From assembly GCA_027068485.1 (NCBI GenBank), contig JAMOSB010000012.1:1-48346 (forward strand): a stretch of 48,346 nucleotides of DNA. The letters are read 5' to 3'. The DNA comes from Sulfurovum sp. GTDB taxonomy: Bacteria; Campylobacterota; Campylobacteria; Campylobacterales; Sulfurovaceae. Shown here piece by piece: positions 37,091-46,333 of this stretch. Both the position numbers and the translations under genes were made by a program. Within the stretch, counting starts at the first letter, position 1. The number at the start of each line of letters is the position of its first letter. Below the pieces are notes generated by a model that did no database searches, was not told the DNA's origin, and worked only from the letters and a program-made list of their open reading frames with translations.

Positions 37091-38304
37091 ACAATCAACT
37101 CTTCTTTACCACCGACGACCAAACGATCAAACAGCGTGCCTTTGAGGCAATCGAGCAAGAGCAGGAGAGCATAGGCTACTATGCCCTCCCCGATCAAGAC
37201 ACCACCCCCATCAAAACCTACGCCAAAACTATCGATGCATCGGTTGATACCATTGTCGTCATCGGGATAGGGGGGAGTTCTCTTGGAGCCAAAGCGGTCT
37301 ACAACTTTCTTAAACCTGTCAAAAAACTCTCACGCAAACTCTACTTCTGTGAGACCACTGACCCTATTGAGATTAGTGATCTTCTTACTAATATTTCGAT
37401 TGAAAAAGCACACTTTTTAGTGATCTCTAAGTCAGGTACTACTGTGGAGACCTTTGCGATCTATAAGTATATCTACTCCCTTAGACCTGATGCGTGTGCC
37501 TATACCTTTATCACCGATCCAAACTCTCCACTAGAGCAGTACGCCAAGGAGATCAACGCCTCTGTCCTACACCTCCCACACACTGTTGGTGGACGCTTCT
37601 CTGTCCTCTCCACGGTTGGACTCCTCCCACTGGCTCTGTGTGGTGTCGATATCGATGCACTACTTAAGGGAGCCAAAGCGATCAAAGCGGAGTTCTTTGC
37701 CCAAGGAGTCTGCAACGATACCCTCCTCAACAAAGCCCTCTTCTATGCCAAACACCACACCCAGTACCATATCAACTGTCTCTTCGCCTACTCAGAGACA
37801 CTCAAGTACTTCTGTGAGTGGTATGTACAGCTCTGGGGAGAGAGCCTAGGCAAACGCCAACGCCACAGTGCCTCTCACCTAGGACTCACCCCCATTGGAC
37901 TCATCGGTCCCAAAGATCAACACTCCTTTCTCCAGCTCATTATGGAGGGGACACGAGACAAATCCGTCACCTTTATCAAGATAGAGGATTTTGAAGATAC
38001 GCTTACCATCCCTGATATCACACTCCCGCACCTAGAGAGCCTCGACACCCTCAACAACCTCCCCTTCTCCAAGCTGATCAATATGCAGTGTGACTCGGTC
38101 ATGGAGGCACTCAAAACCCAAGGAGATATCCCTATCGACTGTATCACCATTCCCCGTGTAGATGAGGAGCATATCGGTACACTCCTCTTCTACTACGAAC
38201 TGCTCACCTCCCTTGTCGGAGAGCTCATCGATGTCAACACCTATGACCAACCAGGTGTTGAAGCGGGCAAAATCATCCTCAAGAAAAAACTACAGAGAAG
38301 TTAA
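37087..38304 (+). CDS. pgi: Glucose-6-phosphate isomerase (short form)
   Basis: A 405-residue isomerase linking fructose-6-P and glucose-6-P. Two SIS domains: GIGGSSLGAKAVYNFL and ISKSGTTVETFAIYKY. The PGI signatures VGGRFSVLSTVGLLP and GPKDQHSFLQLIMEG are intact, with catalytic Glu/His/Lys positions in the expected blocks. It is about 140 residues shorter than the E. coli enzyme, as in Campylobacterota. Its ATG overlaps the algC stop (ATGA), so it is translationally coupled. It feeds the mutase and, through fructose-6-P, ManC. Confidence 0.95.
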   Translation: MNNQLFFTTDDQTIKQRAFEAIEQEQESIGYYALPDQDTTPIKTYAKTIDASVDTIVVIGIGGSSLGAKAVYNFLKPVKKLSRKLYFCETTDPIEISDLLTNISIEKAHFLVISKSGTTVETFAIYKYIYSLRPDACAYTFITDPNSPLEQYAKEINASVLHLPHTVGGRFSVLSTVGLLPLALCGVDIDALLKGAKAIKAEFFAQGVCNDTLLNKALFYAKHHTQYHINCLFAYSETLKYFCEWYVQLWGESLGKRQRHSASHLGLTPIGLIGPKDQHSFLQLIMEGTRDKSVTFIKIEDFEDTLTIPDITLPHLESLDTLNNLPFSKLINMQCDSVMEALKTQGDIPIDCITIPRVDEEHIGTLLFYYELLTSLVGELIDVNTYDQPGVEAGKIILKKKLQRS

Positions 38305-38306
38305 GG

Positions 38307-38312
38307 TATAAT
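38307..38312 (+). promoter_or_regulatory. Possible internal promoter before galU
   Basis: TATAAT 22 bases upstream of the galU ATG, within the 30-bp space after pgi. Leader length would be short. Confidence 0.4.
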
Positions 38313-38334
38313 TTGATAAAAAAGGGAGTCTACC

Positions 38335-39213
38335 ATGCCTAATCAAAAACGACGCAGAGAGGATCGAATCATCTCCAAATGTCTCTTCCCTGCTGCGGGG
38401 TATGGGACTCGCTTCCTCCCTGCCACCAAAGCCACCCCCAAAGAGATGCTCCCTATCCTCACCAAACCACTCATTCAGTATGGTATCGAGGAGGCACTTG
38501 AAGCAGGAATCCACACCATGGCAATAGTCACAGGACGGGGCAAACGGGCGATTGAGGATCATTTTGATATCTCTTATGAACTAGAGAATCAGATCCATGG
38601 GACGGCGAAAGAGCATCTCCTTGATGATATCGTCTCCCTACGCCAAGCGTGTACCTTCTCCTACACACGTCAAAAAGAGATGAAAGGGCTAGGACACGCT
38701 ATCCTCACAGGGGAGACACTCATCGGAGATGAACCCTTTGCCGTCGTCTTAGCTGATGACCTCTGTACCCATTCAGAGGATGGAGTACTCAGCCAGATGC
38801 TTAGCATCTACCAGAAGTACCAATGCTCCATTATCGCGATCGAAGAGGTTCCCCCAGCACAGACAAGCCGTTATGGTATCATTGCAGGAGAACCCCTCGC
38901 AGGAGAGGAGGGTCTCTACCGTGTAGATGATATGGTAGAGAAGCCCGATCCCCAAGATGCCCCAAGCACTATGGCGATTATCGGACGCTATATCCTCACC
39001 CCTGATATCTTCGATATCCTTAGAGAGACTCCTCCAGGACGAGGCGGAGAGATACAGATTACCGATGCCCTCCTCACCCAAGCCAAAGCGGGTAATGTCT
39101 TGGCACTCAAATTTAAAGGTAGACGCTTTGATTGTGGCTGTGTCGATGGCTTTGTCGAAGCGACCAACTACTTCTATCAACACACCACCCCCTCTACGAA
39201 AGAAGGACTATGA
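38335..39213 (+). CDS. galU: UTP-glucose-1-phosphate uridylyltransferase
   Basis: A 292-residue nucleotidyltransferase making UDP-glucose. The nucleotide-binding signature FPAAGYGTRFLPATKATPKE is intact; others are LTKPLIQYGIEEAL, AVVLADDLC and VDDMVEKPDP. The C-terminal segment FDCGCVDGFVEATNYF is typical. AAGGGAG precedes the ATG. Its TGA overlaps the manC ATG by 3 bases. UDP-glucose here may supply LPS core or exopolysaccharide. Confidence 0.96.
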   Translation: MPNQKRRREDRIISKCLFPAAGYGTRFLPATKATPKEMLPILTKPLIQYGIEEALEAGIHTMAIVTGRGKRAIEDHFDISYELENQIHGTAKEHLLDDIVSLRQACTFSYTRQKEMKGLGHAILTGETLIGDEPFAVVLADDLCTHSEDGVLSQMLSIYQKYQCSIIAIEEVPPAQTSRYGIIAGEPLAGEEGLYRVDDMVEKPDPQDAPSTMAIIGRYILTPDIFDILRETPPGRGGEIQITDALLTQAKAGNVLALKFKGRRFDCGCVDGFVEATNYFYQHTTPSTKEGL

Positions 39214-40598
39214 CCAATATTATCCTATGTGGTGGATCAGGGACACGCCTCTGGCCACTCAGTCGCACTCTCATGCCCAAGCAGTTTGTCAAGCTCTTTG
39301 AGGATAGCTCCCTCTTCCAACTCACTGTCAAACGCAACCAATCACTCTGCTCTCAACAGTTTATCGTCTCCAATGCGGAGCAGTACTTTCTTGCCAATGA
39401 CCAACTCGAAGAACTCTCCTCCCCCCACAATCAGTTTCTTCTTGAGCCAATCGGACGCAATACCGCCCCTGCAATCGCCTTAGCCTGCTTTGCACTCCCT
39501 CCTCAAGAGATTGTACTTATCTCTCCCTCTGACCACCTCATCAAAGATGAGCAAGCCTATCAGAAGGTACTCCAAAGAGCCATTACTTTAGCCAAAGAGG
39601 AGAACCTTGTCACCTTTGGGATCACACCCGCCTATGCGGAGACAGGCTTTGGGTATATTGAGGCAGAGGGTGAGCGTGTCCAAGCCTTTCACGAAAAACC
39701 CGATCAAACCACCGCCCAACGCTATATTGATGCGGGAAACTTCTACTGGAACTCAGGAATGTTCTGTTTTCAAGCAGGGGTCTTTTTGGAGGAGCTTCAA
39801 ACCTATGCTCCTACCATCTATGAGACGGCACTGCACGCCTACACTACGGCTAAAAAAGGGGAGGTTCTACGCATAGGGTATGATGAGATGCTAGCGATCC
39901 CTGATGAGAGTATCGACTACGCCGTGATGGAGAAGAGTCAACGGGTCAAAGTCGTCCCCTCTTCTATCGATTGGTCTGATCTAGGAAGCTTCGATGCCCT
40001 TGATAGTGAGACTCCCAAAGATACCAATGGCAATAGCATCATCCCACACCTCTACAGTGTCGATGCCAAAAATAACTTTGTCTATGCCAAGGAGCGTACC
40101 GTCGCACTTGCAGGGGTCGAAGATCTCATCATCGTCGATAGTGGTGATGCCCTACTCATCTCCAAAAAAGGAGAGAGCCAAAAGGTCAAAGCGATCGTCA
40201 AACAGCTCCAAGCAGACCAAAGTACCCTACACCGTATCCACCTCACCGCACACCGCCCATGGGGAAGCTACACCATACTAGAGGATACCCCAGGATACAA
40301 AATCAAACGCATAGAGGTCAAACCAGGCAAACGCCTCTCTCTACAGAAACACTTCCACCGTAATGAACACTGGATCGTGGTGAGTGGAAGTGCCACCGTC
40401 ACCATAGGGGAGACCACCACCCTGCTACGCCCCAATGAGAGTACCTATATCCAGATGGGTGAGGTACACCGCCTCTCCAATGAGGGGAAGATCCCTGTGG
40501 TACTGATCGAAGCACAGGTGGGCGAGTATACAGGTGAAGATGATATTGTTCGCTTAGAAGATGACTTTCAACGATTACATTCAAAAGGAGATAACTAG
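39210..40598 (+). CDS. manC: Bifunctional mannose-1-phosphate guanylyltransferase / mannose-6-phosphate isomerase
   Basis: A 462-residue type II PMI-GMP enzyme. The start is the ATG overlapping the galU stop, preceded by AGAAGGA; 26 codons of open frame upstream lie inside galU and were dropped. N-terminal GDP-Man pyrophosphorylase: ILCGGSGTRLWPLSR, MPKQF, VLISPSDHLI, FHEKPD. C-terminal cupin isomerase: HRPWGSYTILEDTPGYKIK and the metal-binding LQKHFHRNEHWIVVSG. One polypeptide thus makes mannose-6-P and GDP-mannose for Gmd next door. Confidence 0.96.
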   Translation: MTNIILCGGSGTRLWPLSRTLMPKQFVKLFEDSSLFQLTVKRNQSLCSQQFIVSNAEQYFLANDQLEELSSPHNQFLLEPIGRNTAPAIALACFALPPQEIVLISPSDHLIKDEQAYQKVLQRAITLAKEENLVTFGITPAYAETGFGYIEAEGERVQAFHEKPDQTTAQRYIDAGNFYWNSGMFCFQAGVFLEELQTYAPTIYETALHAYTTAKKGEVLRIGYDEMLAIPDESIDYAVMEKSQRVKVVPSSIDWSDLGSFDALDSETPKDTNGNSIIPHLYSVDAKNNFVYAKERTVALAGVEDLIIVDSGDALLISKKGESQKVKAIVKQLQADQSTLHRIHLTAHRPWGSYTILEDTPGYKIKRIEVKPGKRLSLQKHFHRNEHWIVVSGSATVTIGETTTLLRPNESTYIQMGEVHRLSNEGKIPVVLIEAQVGEYTGEDDIVRLEDDFQRLHSKGDN

Positions 40599-41714
40599 AT
40601 GAAAAAAATAGCACTAATTACAGGGATTACAGGTCAAGATGGCTCTTACCTTGCAGAGTTTCTACTCAAAAAAGGGTATGCGGTACACGGTATCAAGCGA
40701 CGCTCGTCACTCTTCAATACCGATAGAATCGACCACCTCTACCATGACCCACACATTGAGGGGCTAGACCTCACCCTGCACTTTGGTGATATGACCGATT
40801 CGATGAACCTCACACGCATTATCCAAGAGGTACAACCCGATGAGATCTACAACCTCGCGGCGATGAGTCATGTCGCAGTCTCCTTCGAGACCCCTGAGTA
40901 TGTTGCCAATGCCGATGGGACAGGCACCCTGCGTATCCTTGAAGCGGTCAAGCTCCTTGGGCTAGAGAAAAAAACCAAAATCTACCAAGCCTCTACCTCT
41001 GAACTCTACGGCAAAGTCCAAGAGACACCCCAGAGTGAGACCACCCCTTTCTACCCCCGTTCTCCCTATGCAGTAGCCAAGATGTACGCCTACTGGATCA
41101 CAGTCAACTACCGTGAAGCGTATGGGATGTTTGCGTGTAACGGTATCCTCTTCAACCATGAGTCCCCTGTGCGTGGGGAGACCTTTGTCACCCGTAAGAT
41201 CACCCGAGCTGCCTCCAAGATCGTCCTTGGACTTCAAGAGAAGCTCTACCTTGGTAACCTCGATGCCAAACGCGACTGGGGACACGCCAAAGACTATGTC
41301 CGTATGATGTGGATGATCCTTCAAGCTGATGAGCCAGAGGATTGGGTCATCGCTACAGGGACGACGACGACCGTGCGTGATTTTGTGCGTATGGCATTTG
41401 CCTATGCAGGCATTACCCTAGCGTTTAGAGGAGAGGGGGTCGAGGAGTGTGCTATCGTCACAGCATGTAGCAATCCTGACTACCAAGTAGCCATTGGCAA
41501 AGAGGTGGTCGCCGTTGATCCTCGATACTTCCGCCCTACAGAGGTCGATCTACTCCTTGGAGACCCCACCAAAGCCAATACCAAACTAGGTTGGAGACCA
41601 GAGTATGACCTCGAAGCACTTGTCAATGATATGATGGAGAGTGACCTCAAGCTTATGACCAAAGATCAGTACCTCCAAGAGGGTGGCTATACGATTATGA
41701 ACTATTTTGAATAG
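40599..41714 (+). CDS. gmd: GDP-mannose 4,6-dehydratase
   Basis: A 371-residue short-chain dehydrogenase/reductase giving GDP-4-keto-6-deoxymannose. The NADP-binding turn is [16 protein letters not shown], the catalytic Tyr/Lys pair is in [12 protein letters not shown], and family blocks [33 protein letters not shown] and [14 protein letters not shown] are intact. AAAGGAG precedes the ATG, 0 bp after the manC stop. With fcl 9 bp downstream it forms the GDP-L-fucose branch. Confidence 0.97.
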   Translation: MKKIALITGITGQDGSYLAEFLLKKGYAVHGIKRRSSLFNTDRIDHLYHDPHIEGLDLTLHFGDMTDSMNLTRIIQEVQPDEIYNLAAMSHVAVSFETPEYVANADGTGTLRILEAVKLLGLEKKTKIYQASTSELYGKVQETPQSETTPFYPRSPYAVAKMYAYWITVNYREAYGMFACNGILFNHESPVRGETFVTRKITRAASKIVLGLQEKLYLGNLDAKRDWGHAKDYVRMMWMILQADEPEDWVIATGTTTTVRDFVRMAFAYAGITLAFRGEGVEECAIVTACSNPDYQVAIGKEVVAVDPRYFRPTEVDLLLGDPTKANTKLGWRPEYDLEALVNDMMESDLKLMTKDQYLQEGGYTIMNYFE

Positions 41715-41723
41715 GAGCGAGCA

Positions 41724-42812
41724 ATGGATAAAACAAGTAAAATCTATATCGCAGGACATCGTGGACTCGTAGGGAGTGCCATCGTAAAGAATCTTCAAGC
41801 CAAAGGCTATACCAATCTTATCTACCGTACCCACCAAGAGCTAGACCTACTTGATAGTGGTGCAGTCGCAGAGTTTTTTGCCAAAGAGAAGCCAGAGTAT
41901 CTCTTTTTGGCTGCGGCTAAGGTCGGGGGGATTGTCGCCAACAACACCTACCGTGCGGACTTCATCTATGAGAACCTTCAGATACAAAACAATCTCATCC
42001 ACCAAAGCTACCTCCATGGAGTAAAGAAGCTGATGTTTCTAGGCTCTACCTGTATCTACCCCAAGCAGGCTCCCCAGCCTATGCCAGAGGATGCCCTACT
42101 CACAGGGGCGTTAGAGTACACCAATGAACCCTACGCCATCGCCAAGATCGCAGGGATCAAGATGTGTGAATCCTACAACCTACAGTATGGAACCAATTTT
42201 ATCAGTGTCATGCCAACCAACCTTTATGGTCCCAATGACAACTTCGATCTAGAAAAATCCCATGTCCTCCCCGCACTCATCCGCAAGATCCACTGTGCCA
42301 AACTCCTAGAGCAAGGCAAAGAGAGCCAGCTCCTCCAAGAGCTAGGATTAGAGCATATCGACCAAGCCAAAGCCTACCTTAAAGGCTTTGGAGTTGATGC
42401 GAAGCGTGTCGAGATCTGGGGTAGTGGCAAGCCGATGCGTGAGTTTTTGTGGAGTGAAGATATGGCAGATGCGTGTGTCTTTTTGATGGAGCATCGCAAC
42501 TTTAGTGATACCTATGAGCGTATAGAAGGATCCAACACCACCTGTACCCCACACCAAGAGACAACCCAAGAGATCCGTAACACCCATATCAATATCGGAA
42601 CAGGAGAGGATATCTCTATCCAAGCCCTAGCCCAACTCATCAAAGAGATCGTAGGGTTCCAAGGAGCACTCTACTTCAACCATGATAAACCCGATGGTAC
42701 GATGAAGAAACTCACCGATGTCTCCAAACTCCATGCCCTAGGGTGGCAACATACTACCGCTCTCCATCAAGGAATTGAGCGTATGTATCAGTGGTACCTT
42801 ACCCGTCCATAA
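41724..42812 (+). CDS. fcl: GDP-L-fucose synthase
   Basis: A 362-residue epimerase/reductase converting GDP-4-keto-6-deoxymannose to GDP-L-fucose. NADP-binding [11 protein letters not shown], catalytic Ser region [14 protein letters not shown], Tyr/Lys in [11 protein letters not shown], and [12 protein letters not shown] are present. It is ~45 residues longer than E. coli Fcl because of an insert around residues 190-280 ([15 protein letters not shown]... and the segment before HINIGTGED), as in some other Campylobacterota and Bacteroidota. A GDP-L-fucose or fucose-derived sugar in the surface glycan is the inference. Confidence 0.95.
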   Translation: MDKTSKIYIAGHRGLVGSAIVKNLQAKGYTNLIYRTHQELDLLDSGAVAEFFAKEKPEYLFLAAAKVGGIVANNTYRADFIYENLQIQNNLIHQSYLHGVKKLMFLGSTCIYPKQAPQPMPEDALLTGALEYTNEPYAIAKIAGIKMCESYNLQYGTNFISVMPTNLYGPNDNFDLEKSHVLPALIRKIHCAKLLEQGKESQLLQELGLEHIDQAKAYLKGFGVDAKRVEIWGSGKPMREFLWSEDMADACVFLMEHRNFSDTYERIEGSNTTCTPHQETTQEIRNTHINIGTGEDISIQALAQLIKEIVGFQGALYFNHDKPDGTMKKLTDVSKLHALGWQHTTALHQGIERMYQWYLTRP

Positions 42813-42856
42813 CGCTACTCCTTTTTGCCTTTATTTTCTTTTAAGCACTTTGTCCT

Positions 42857-42910
42857 TATACTAGAGGGATAAGGTGTCTTAATACACCAATAGTAGATTT
42901 TTTACTACAT
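42857..42910 (+). promoter_or_regulatory. Promoter and structured leader of the tail-fibre-like gene
   Basis: TATACT at 42857-42862 could be the -10. The leader then carries two small stem-loops, GGTGT-cttaat-ACACC (42873-42888) and GTAG-atttttta-CTAC (42893-42908), just before the AAAGGA ribosome-binding site. No riboswitch family is recognised. Confidence 0.4.
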
Positions 42911-42927
42911 AGATAAAGGATTTGACA

Positions 42928-44166
42928 ATGAAACAGTCACATTTAACTTCACTTGGATTTATACTACTGCTTTTTTTGAGTATCTTTAGTACACTCAATG
43001 CGGAAGATGATATCACAATCGATACGGATGATAGACCACAATTACATTTTGATGATACAGACGATAGTGGAAATCTTGATTGGACGATTACAGGGGATGA
43101 TGACTATTTTCAGATCTATGACCACCGTAATGATATTGATTCACTCCGTGTTAACTCTGATGGTGATATTCGACTTGCAGATAGCACGCTTTTTCTTGAT
43201 AAGAGTAGTCACTATGTAGGGATATTTAATAGCTCTCCAGAGGTAGAGCTTCATGTTGGAAAGACAGGTAATATTATGCTAGAGTGGCCCAAGACAAGTG
43301 AAAAACCTGCCTCTAAGTGGCTCATAGGGACAGATGAAGATGGAGGGATCGCTTTTGCAGATGCGGACAATAATATCTCCGCTAAAATCTTCAAGATGGA
43401 AGCCAAAGCCCCTAAAGACTCTCTTTATATTGATGCCAATGGAAGTATAGGTATTGGGACGAATGATCCTAAAGAAATACTTGATACACTAAGCATCGAT
43501 GCTGCTTCTCGTTTTCAACTTACAAGTATTACTGATACAGCCAATGAATCTGCCCAATTTATTCAAAGACGTGCTCGTTCCAATAGTGGAAAAGCAGAAG
43601 CTATTGAGAGTGGTGACTCCCTTGGATTTTATAGTTTTCGTGGATATACAGGATCTTCATGGACAGGCTCAAAAGCTGCTCTCTATGCAATGGCAACAGA
43701 AGATTGGGATGGTAGTAGCAATGGAAATAAACTTGTTCTAGCCCATACCCCTAATGGATCTACAAAATTAAAAACAGCATTAGAAATTAAAGGGAATGCA
43801 GATGTCTATATCCCTAACGGTAATCTCTATGTAGGGAGTACAGAGATGAATGTACCCGACTATGTCTTTGAAGAGAACTATAAGTTAATGTCACTTACTC
43901 AACTCAAACACTTTATCCAGACCAATAAACACCTCCCAGGTATCACTTCAGCCAAAGAGGTAGGAAAAGTCGGTGCAATTAATCTCTCTGATCTTCAGAT
44001 GAGACTCCTAGAGAAGGTCGAAGAGCTTACCCTCTATACACTCCAACAAGAAGAGGAGCTTGCCAAACAGCGTGCTACGATCAAATCTCTTAGCTATCTA
44101 CAAGAGCGTTTGGAGCGTGTTGAAGCACAGTTAAAGAGTCTCTCTCAAAAAACTCAAAAGCAATAA
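42928..44166 (+). CDS. Secreted tail-fibre-like / self-trimerising surface protein
   Basis: A 412-residue exported protein. The ATG has AAAGGA 7 bases upstream; a TTG two codons earlier is too close to the SD. Signal peptide to about residue 25 (cleavage LNA|ED). The middle is beta-rich, with repeated short turns such as DGDIRLADSTLFLD, GIGTNDPKE and GNADVYIPNGNLYVG, like phage tail-fibre or endosialidase-chaperone proteins. The C-terminal ~100 residues hold NVPDYVFEENYKLM, NKHLPGITSAKEVG and LLEKVEELTLYTLQQEE, then a heptad coiled coil. From memory the same C-terminal block ends many secreted proteins of Bacteroidota. It lies within the sugar-nucleotide/ABC-exporter locus on its own promoter. 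Function unknown; probably cell-surface. Confidence 0.65.
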   Translation: MKQSHLTSLGFILLLFLSIFSTLNAEDDITIDTDDRPQLHFDDTDDSGNLDWTITGDDDYFQIYDHRNDIDSLRVNSDGDIRLADSTLFLDKSSHYVGIFNSSPEVELHVGKTGNIMLEWPKTSEKPASKWLIGTDEDGGIAFADADNNISAKIFKMEAKAPKDSLYIDANGSIGIGTNDPKEILDTLSIDAASRFQLTSITDTANESAQFIQRRARSNSGKAEAIESGDSLGFYSFRGYTGSSWTGSKAALYAMATEDWDGSSNGNKLVLAHTPNGSTKLKTALEIKGNADVYIPNGNLYVGSTEMNVPDYVFEENYKLMSLTQLKHFIQTNKHLPGITSAKEVGKVGAINLSDLQMRLLEKVEELTLYTLQQEEELAKQRATIKSLSYLQERLERVEAQLKSLSQKTQKQ

Positions 44167-44182
44167 TATATCTTTTGATATA
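44167..44182 (+). repeat. Short perfect palindrome after the tail-fibre-like gene
   Basis: TATATC-TTTT-GATATA, directly after the stop codon and before a much larger hairpin. It may be part of the terminator region. Confidence 0.35.
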
Positions 44183-44216
44183 ACTGATTTCTCTTAACAT
44201 CAAAAGAGAAATCAGT
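44183..44216 (+). terminator. Large perfect stem-loop after the tail-fibre-like gene
   Basis: A 13-bp perfect stem (ACTGATTTCTCTT / AAGAGAAATCAGT) with an 8-base loop. No poly-T follows on the + strand, so it may act with other factors or as an mRNA 3'-end stabiliser. Confidence 0.5.
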
Positions 44217-44248
44217 CTGGCATATCTACTTTCTTACGCAAAAAATAG

Positions 44249-44254
44249 TATAAT
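44249..44254 (+). promoter_or_regulatory. -10 box of the ABC-exporter genes
   Basis: TATAAT in an AT-rich stretch, 76 bases upstream of the permease start. The rest of the 164-bp spacer holds the two hairpins above and a small ATCT/AGAT palindrome. Confidence 0.5.
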
Positions 44255-44330
44255 TATCTCTCTTAAGATAAGATCTATCAAAAAAAGTGCTTAGTATCTC
44301 ATCATAAAATAAAGATATCAAAGGGTCTCC

Positions 44331-45143
44331 TTGCTAAAAAGTATTCGTGATTTCTCTCAATTTCTACAAGATATTTATAAAAATCGAACACTTCTTATTA
44401 CCCTCTCTCACAATGATTTTAAAGAGCAATTTCTAGGCTCCTATCTTGGTCTTGTATGGGCTGTCTTACGCCCTGCACTCTTTATGCTTATCGTTTGGTT
44501 TATCTTCTCCATCGGCTTCAAAGGAGACGGTCAAAGTGATACGCCCTTTGTACTCTATCTCATGTGTGGCTATATCCCATGGTTTTTCTTCTCTGATGCT
44601 GTCACAGGGGGGATGAACTCTATTGTTAGTAATAAATTTCTTGTTAAAAAAGTCAACTTTAGAGTTAGTATTCTTCCTATTGTTAAAGTCCTCTCTGTAC
44701 TCTATTTACACTTTATCCTTTTGGCTATCTTAGTCGTAGTCTTTTTCCTCTATGGATATACCCCCAGTATCTACTGGTTACAACTTCCTTTCTATACCTT
44801 TATGATGTTTATCCTTGTACTTGGTATTAGTTGGCTCATCGCATCCCTTCGAGTATTTACAAAAGATATTGCACAAATCATTGGAGTACTTCTACAGCTT
44901 GGATTTTGGATAACTCCCATTTTTTGGTCTATCGAACGCGTACCAGAAAAGTACTTAATCTTCCTACAACTCAATCCGATGGTTTTTATTGTTGATGGCT
45001 ATCGAAATAGTTTTATCCACCATGTATGGTTTTGGGAATCTTCTCAATACACCACCTACTTTTTGATGACTACCTCACTCCTCCTTCTCATCGGTGCCAT
45101 CATCTTTAAACGATTAAGACCCCACTTTGGAGATGTACTCTAA
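44331..45143 (+). CDS. wzm: O-antigen/capsule ABC exporter permease (Wzm/KpsM-like)
   Basis: A 270-residue ABC-2 permease with six predicted TM segments. The start is TTG after an AAAGGG tract about 5 bases upstream. N-terminal amphipathic region with NRTLLITLSHNDFKEQFLGS, then YLGLVWAVLRPALFMLIVWF, the usual signature of polysaccharide exporters. Further features are GYIPWFFFSDAVTGGMNSIV and LNPMVFIVDGYRNSF near the C-terminus. It pairs with the ATPase whose ATG overlaps its stop by one base. It would move an undecaprenyl-linked glycan across the inner membrane. Confidence 0.92.
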   Translation: MLKSIRDFSQFLQDIYKNRTLLITLSHNDFKEQFLGSYLGLVWAVLRPALFMLIVWFIFSIGFKGDGQSDTPFVLYLMCGYIPWFFFSDAVTGGMNSIVSNKFLVKKVNFRVSILPIVKVLSVLYLHFILLAILVVVFFLYGYTPSIYWLQLPFYTFMMFILVLGISWLIASLRVFTKDIAQIIGVLLQLGFWITPIFWSIERVPEKYLIFLQLNPMVFIVDGYRNSFIHHVWFWESSQYTTYFLMTTSLLLLIGAIIFKRLRPHFGDVL

Positions 45144-46333
45144 TGCATAGATCTACGGTTGTCAAGGTTCAAAATATCTCAAAAATCTATAAGCTCTATA
45201 AGAAGCCCATCGATCGGGTAAAAGAAGCACTTAACCCTTTTAACAAAAATTATCATAAGGATTTTCATGCTCTTGATAATGTCTCCTTTGAGGTTAAACG
45301 AGGAGAGGCTTTAGGAATTATTGGACGCAATGGTAATGGAAAGTCTACCCTACTCAAGATTATTGCGGGGGTACTTACACCGAGCCAAGGAAAAAGCTCT
45401 ACCTATGGCAAAGTCTCTGCTATCCTAGAACTCACCTCTAGTCTCAAACCTGAACTTACAGGATTAGAAAATATTGAACTCAATCTCAAAATTAGTGGTT
45501 TCAAATCCCATGAACTTAAAGCAAAAATCAAAGAGATTGAAGCATTTGCAGAGATTGGAGAGTTTATCAGACAACCTGTCAAAACCTATAGTAGTGGAAT
45601 GAAATCAAGACTTGGATTTGGTATTGCAACCTCAAGTGAACCAGATATACTCATACTAGATGAGGTCTTAGCCGTAGGTGATTTCAACTTTAAACAGAAG
45701 TGTCTAGCTAAAATAAATAGTATGAGAAATGGTATTTCCATTATTTTCGTCTCTCACTCTATGAATGATGTACGAACTTTTTGTGATAATGTATTAGTAT
45801 TAGAAAGAGGTAAAAAAGTTTTTCATGGAAAAGTAGATAATGGAATTCAGTACTATCTAGCACAAGAAGAAAGGAAAAAAGAGCAACTTAAGTCTCATCA
45901 AGAAAAACAAGAGATTAAACCTTTTTATGGTGATGTTTTTTTAAATTCTAAAAAAATTTATAATATCCACTATCAGCTAAATAAAGATACTTATGAGATT
46001 GGAGATGAAATCATTTTATCTTTTTCATTTAATTTAAATTATCAGCCTAAAAATTTAATTATCGGAATGCCTATTTGGATTATTAGTGAAGGCAAATTTA
46101 TTACCTCTTTTACAACGGATTTTGATGGGACTACCCCCTATATGGAAGGTAACCAATGTAAAGGTACATTAAAGTTTATTTGCCAGCTAAACCCAGATAA
46201 ATATTTTACTACCTTTAATGTACGAGATGGAAGTGAATTTTTACATAGACAAGTTGCTGACTCGTTTCAGGTACAAAACCGTGCCAGAACTTATGGGTAT
46301 GTTACCCTAAATAGACAATGGAATTTTGAATGA
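45143..46333 (+). CDS. wzt: O-antigen ABC exporter ATPase with C-terminal glycan-binding domain (Wzt-like)
   Basis: A 396-residue protein in two parts. Residues ~1-240 are the nucleotide-binding domain: Walker A IGRNGNGKSTLL, signature YSSGMKSRLGFG, Walker B DILILDEVLAVGD, H-loop VSHS. Residues ~265-396 match the Wzt C-terminal carbohydrate-binding fold (TYEIGDEIILSFSFNL... ending YGYVTLNRQWNFE), which in E. coli O9a recognises the capped O-polysaccharide. The base composition falls sharply over the C-terminal part (lines around 45961-46080 count 22-27% GC), unlike the NBD. The stop overlaps the next ATG (ATGA). Confidence 0.92.
   Translation: MHRSTVVKVQNISKIYKLYKKPIDRVKEALNPFNKNYHKDFHALDNVSFEVKRGEALGIIGRNGNGKSTLLKIIAGVLTPSQGKSSTYGKVSAILELTSSLKPELTGLENIELNLKISGFKSHELKAKIKEIEAFAEIGEFIRQPVKTYSSGMKSRLGFGIATSSEPDILILDEVLAVGDFNFKQKCLAKINSMRNGISIIFVSHSMNDVRTFCDNVLVLERGKKVFHGKVDNGIQYYLAQEERKKEQLKSHQEKQEIKPFYGDVFLNSKKIYNIHYQLNKDTYEIGDEIILSFSFNLNYQPKNLIIGMPIWIISEGKFITSFTTDFDGTTPYMEGNQCKGTLKFICQLNPDKYFTTFNVRDGSEFLHRQVADSFQVQNRARTYGYVTLNRQWNFE

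Noticed and set aside
42840-42927. Second riboswitch upstream of the tail-fibre-like gene
   Set aside because: Several small hairpins are present, but no GEMM core or other riboswitch consensus was found, and the leftmost pairing overlaps the likely -10 box.
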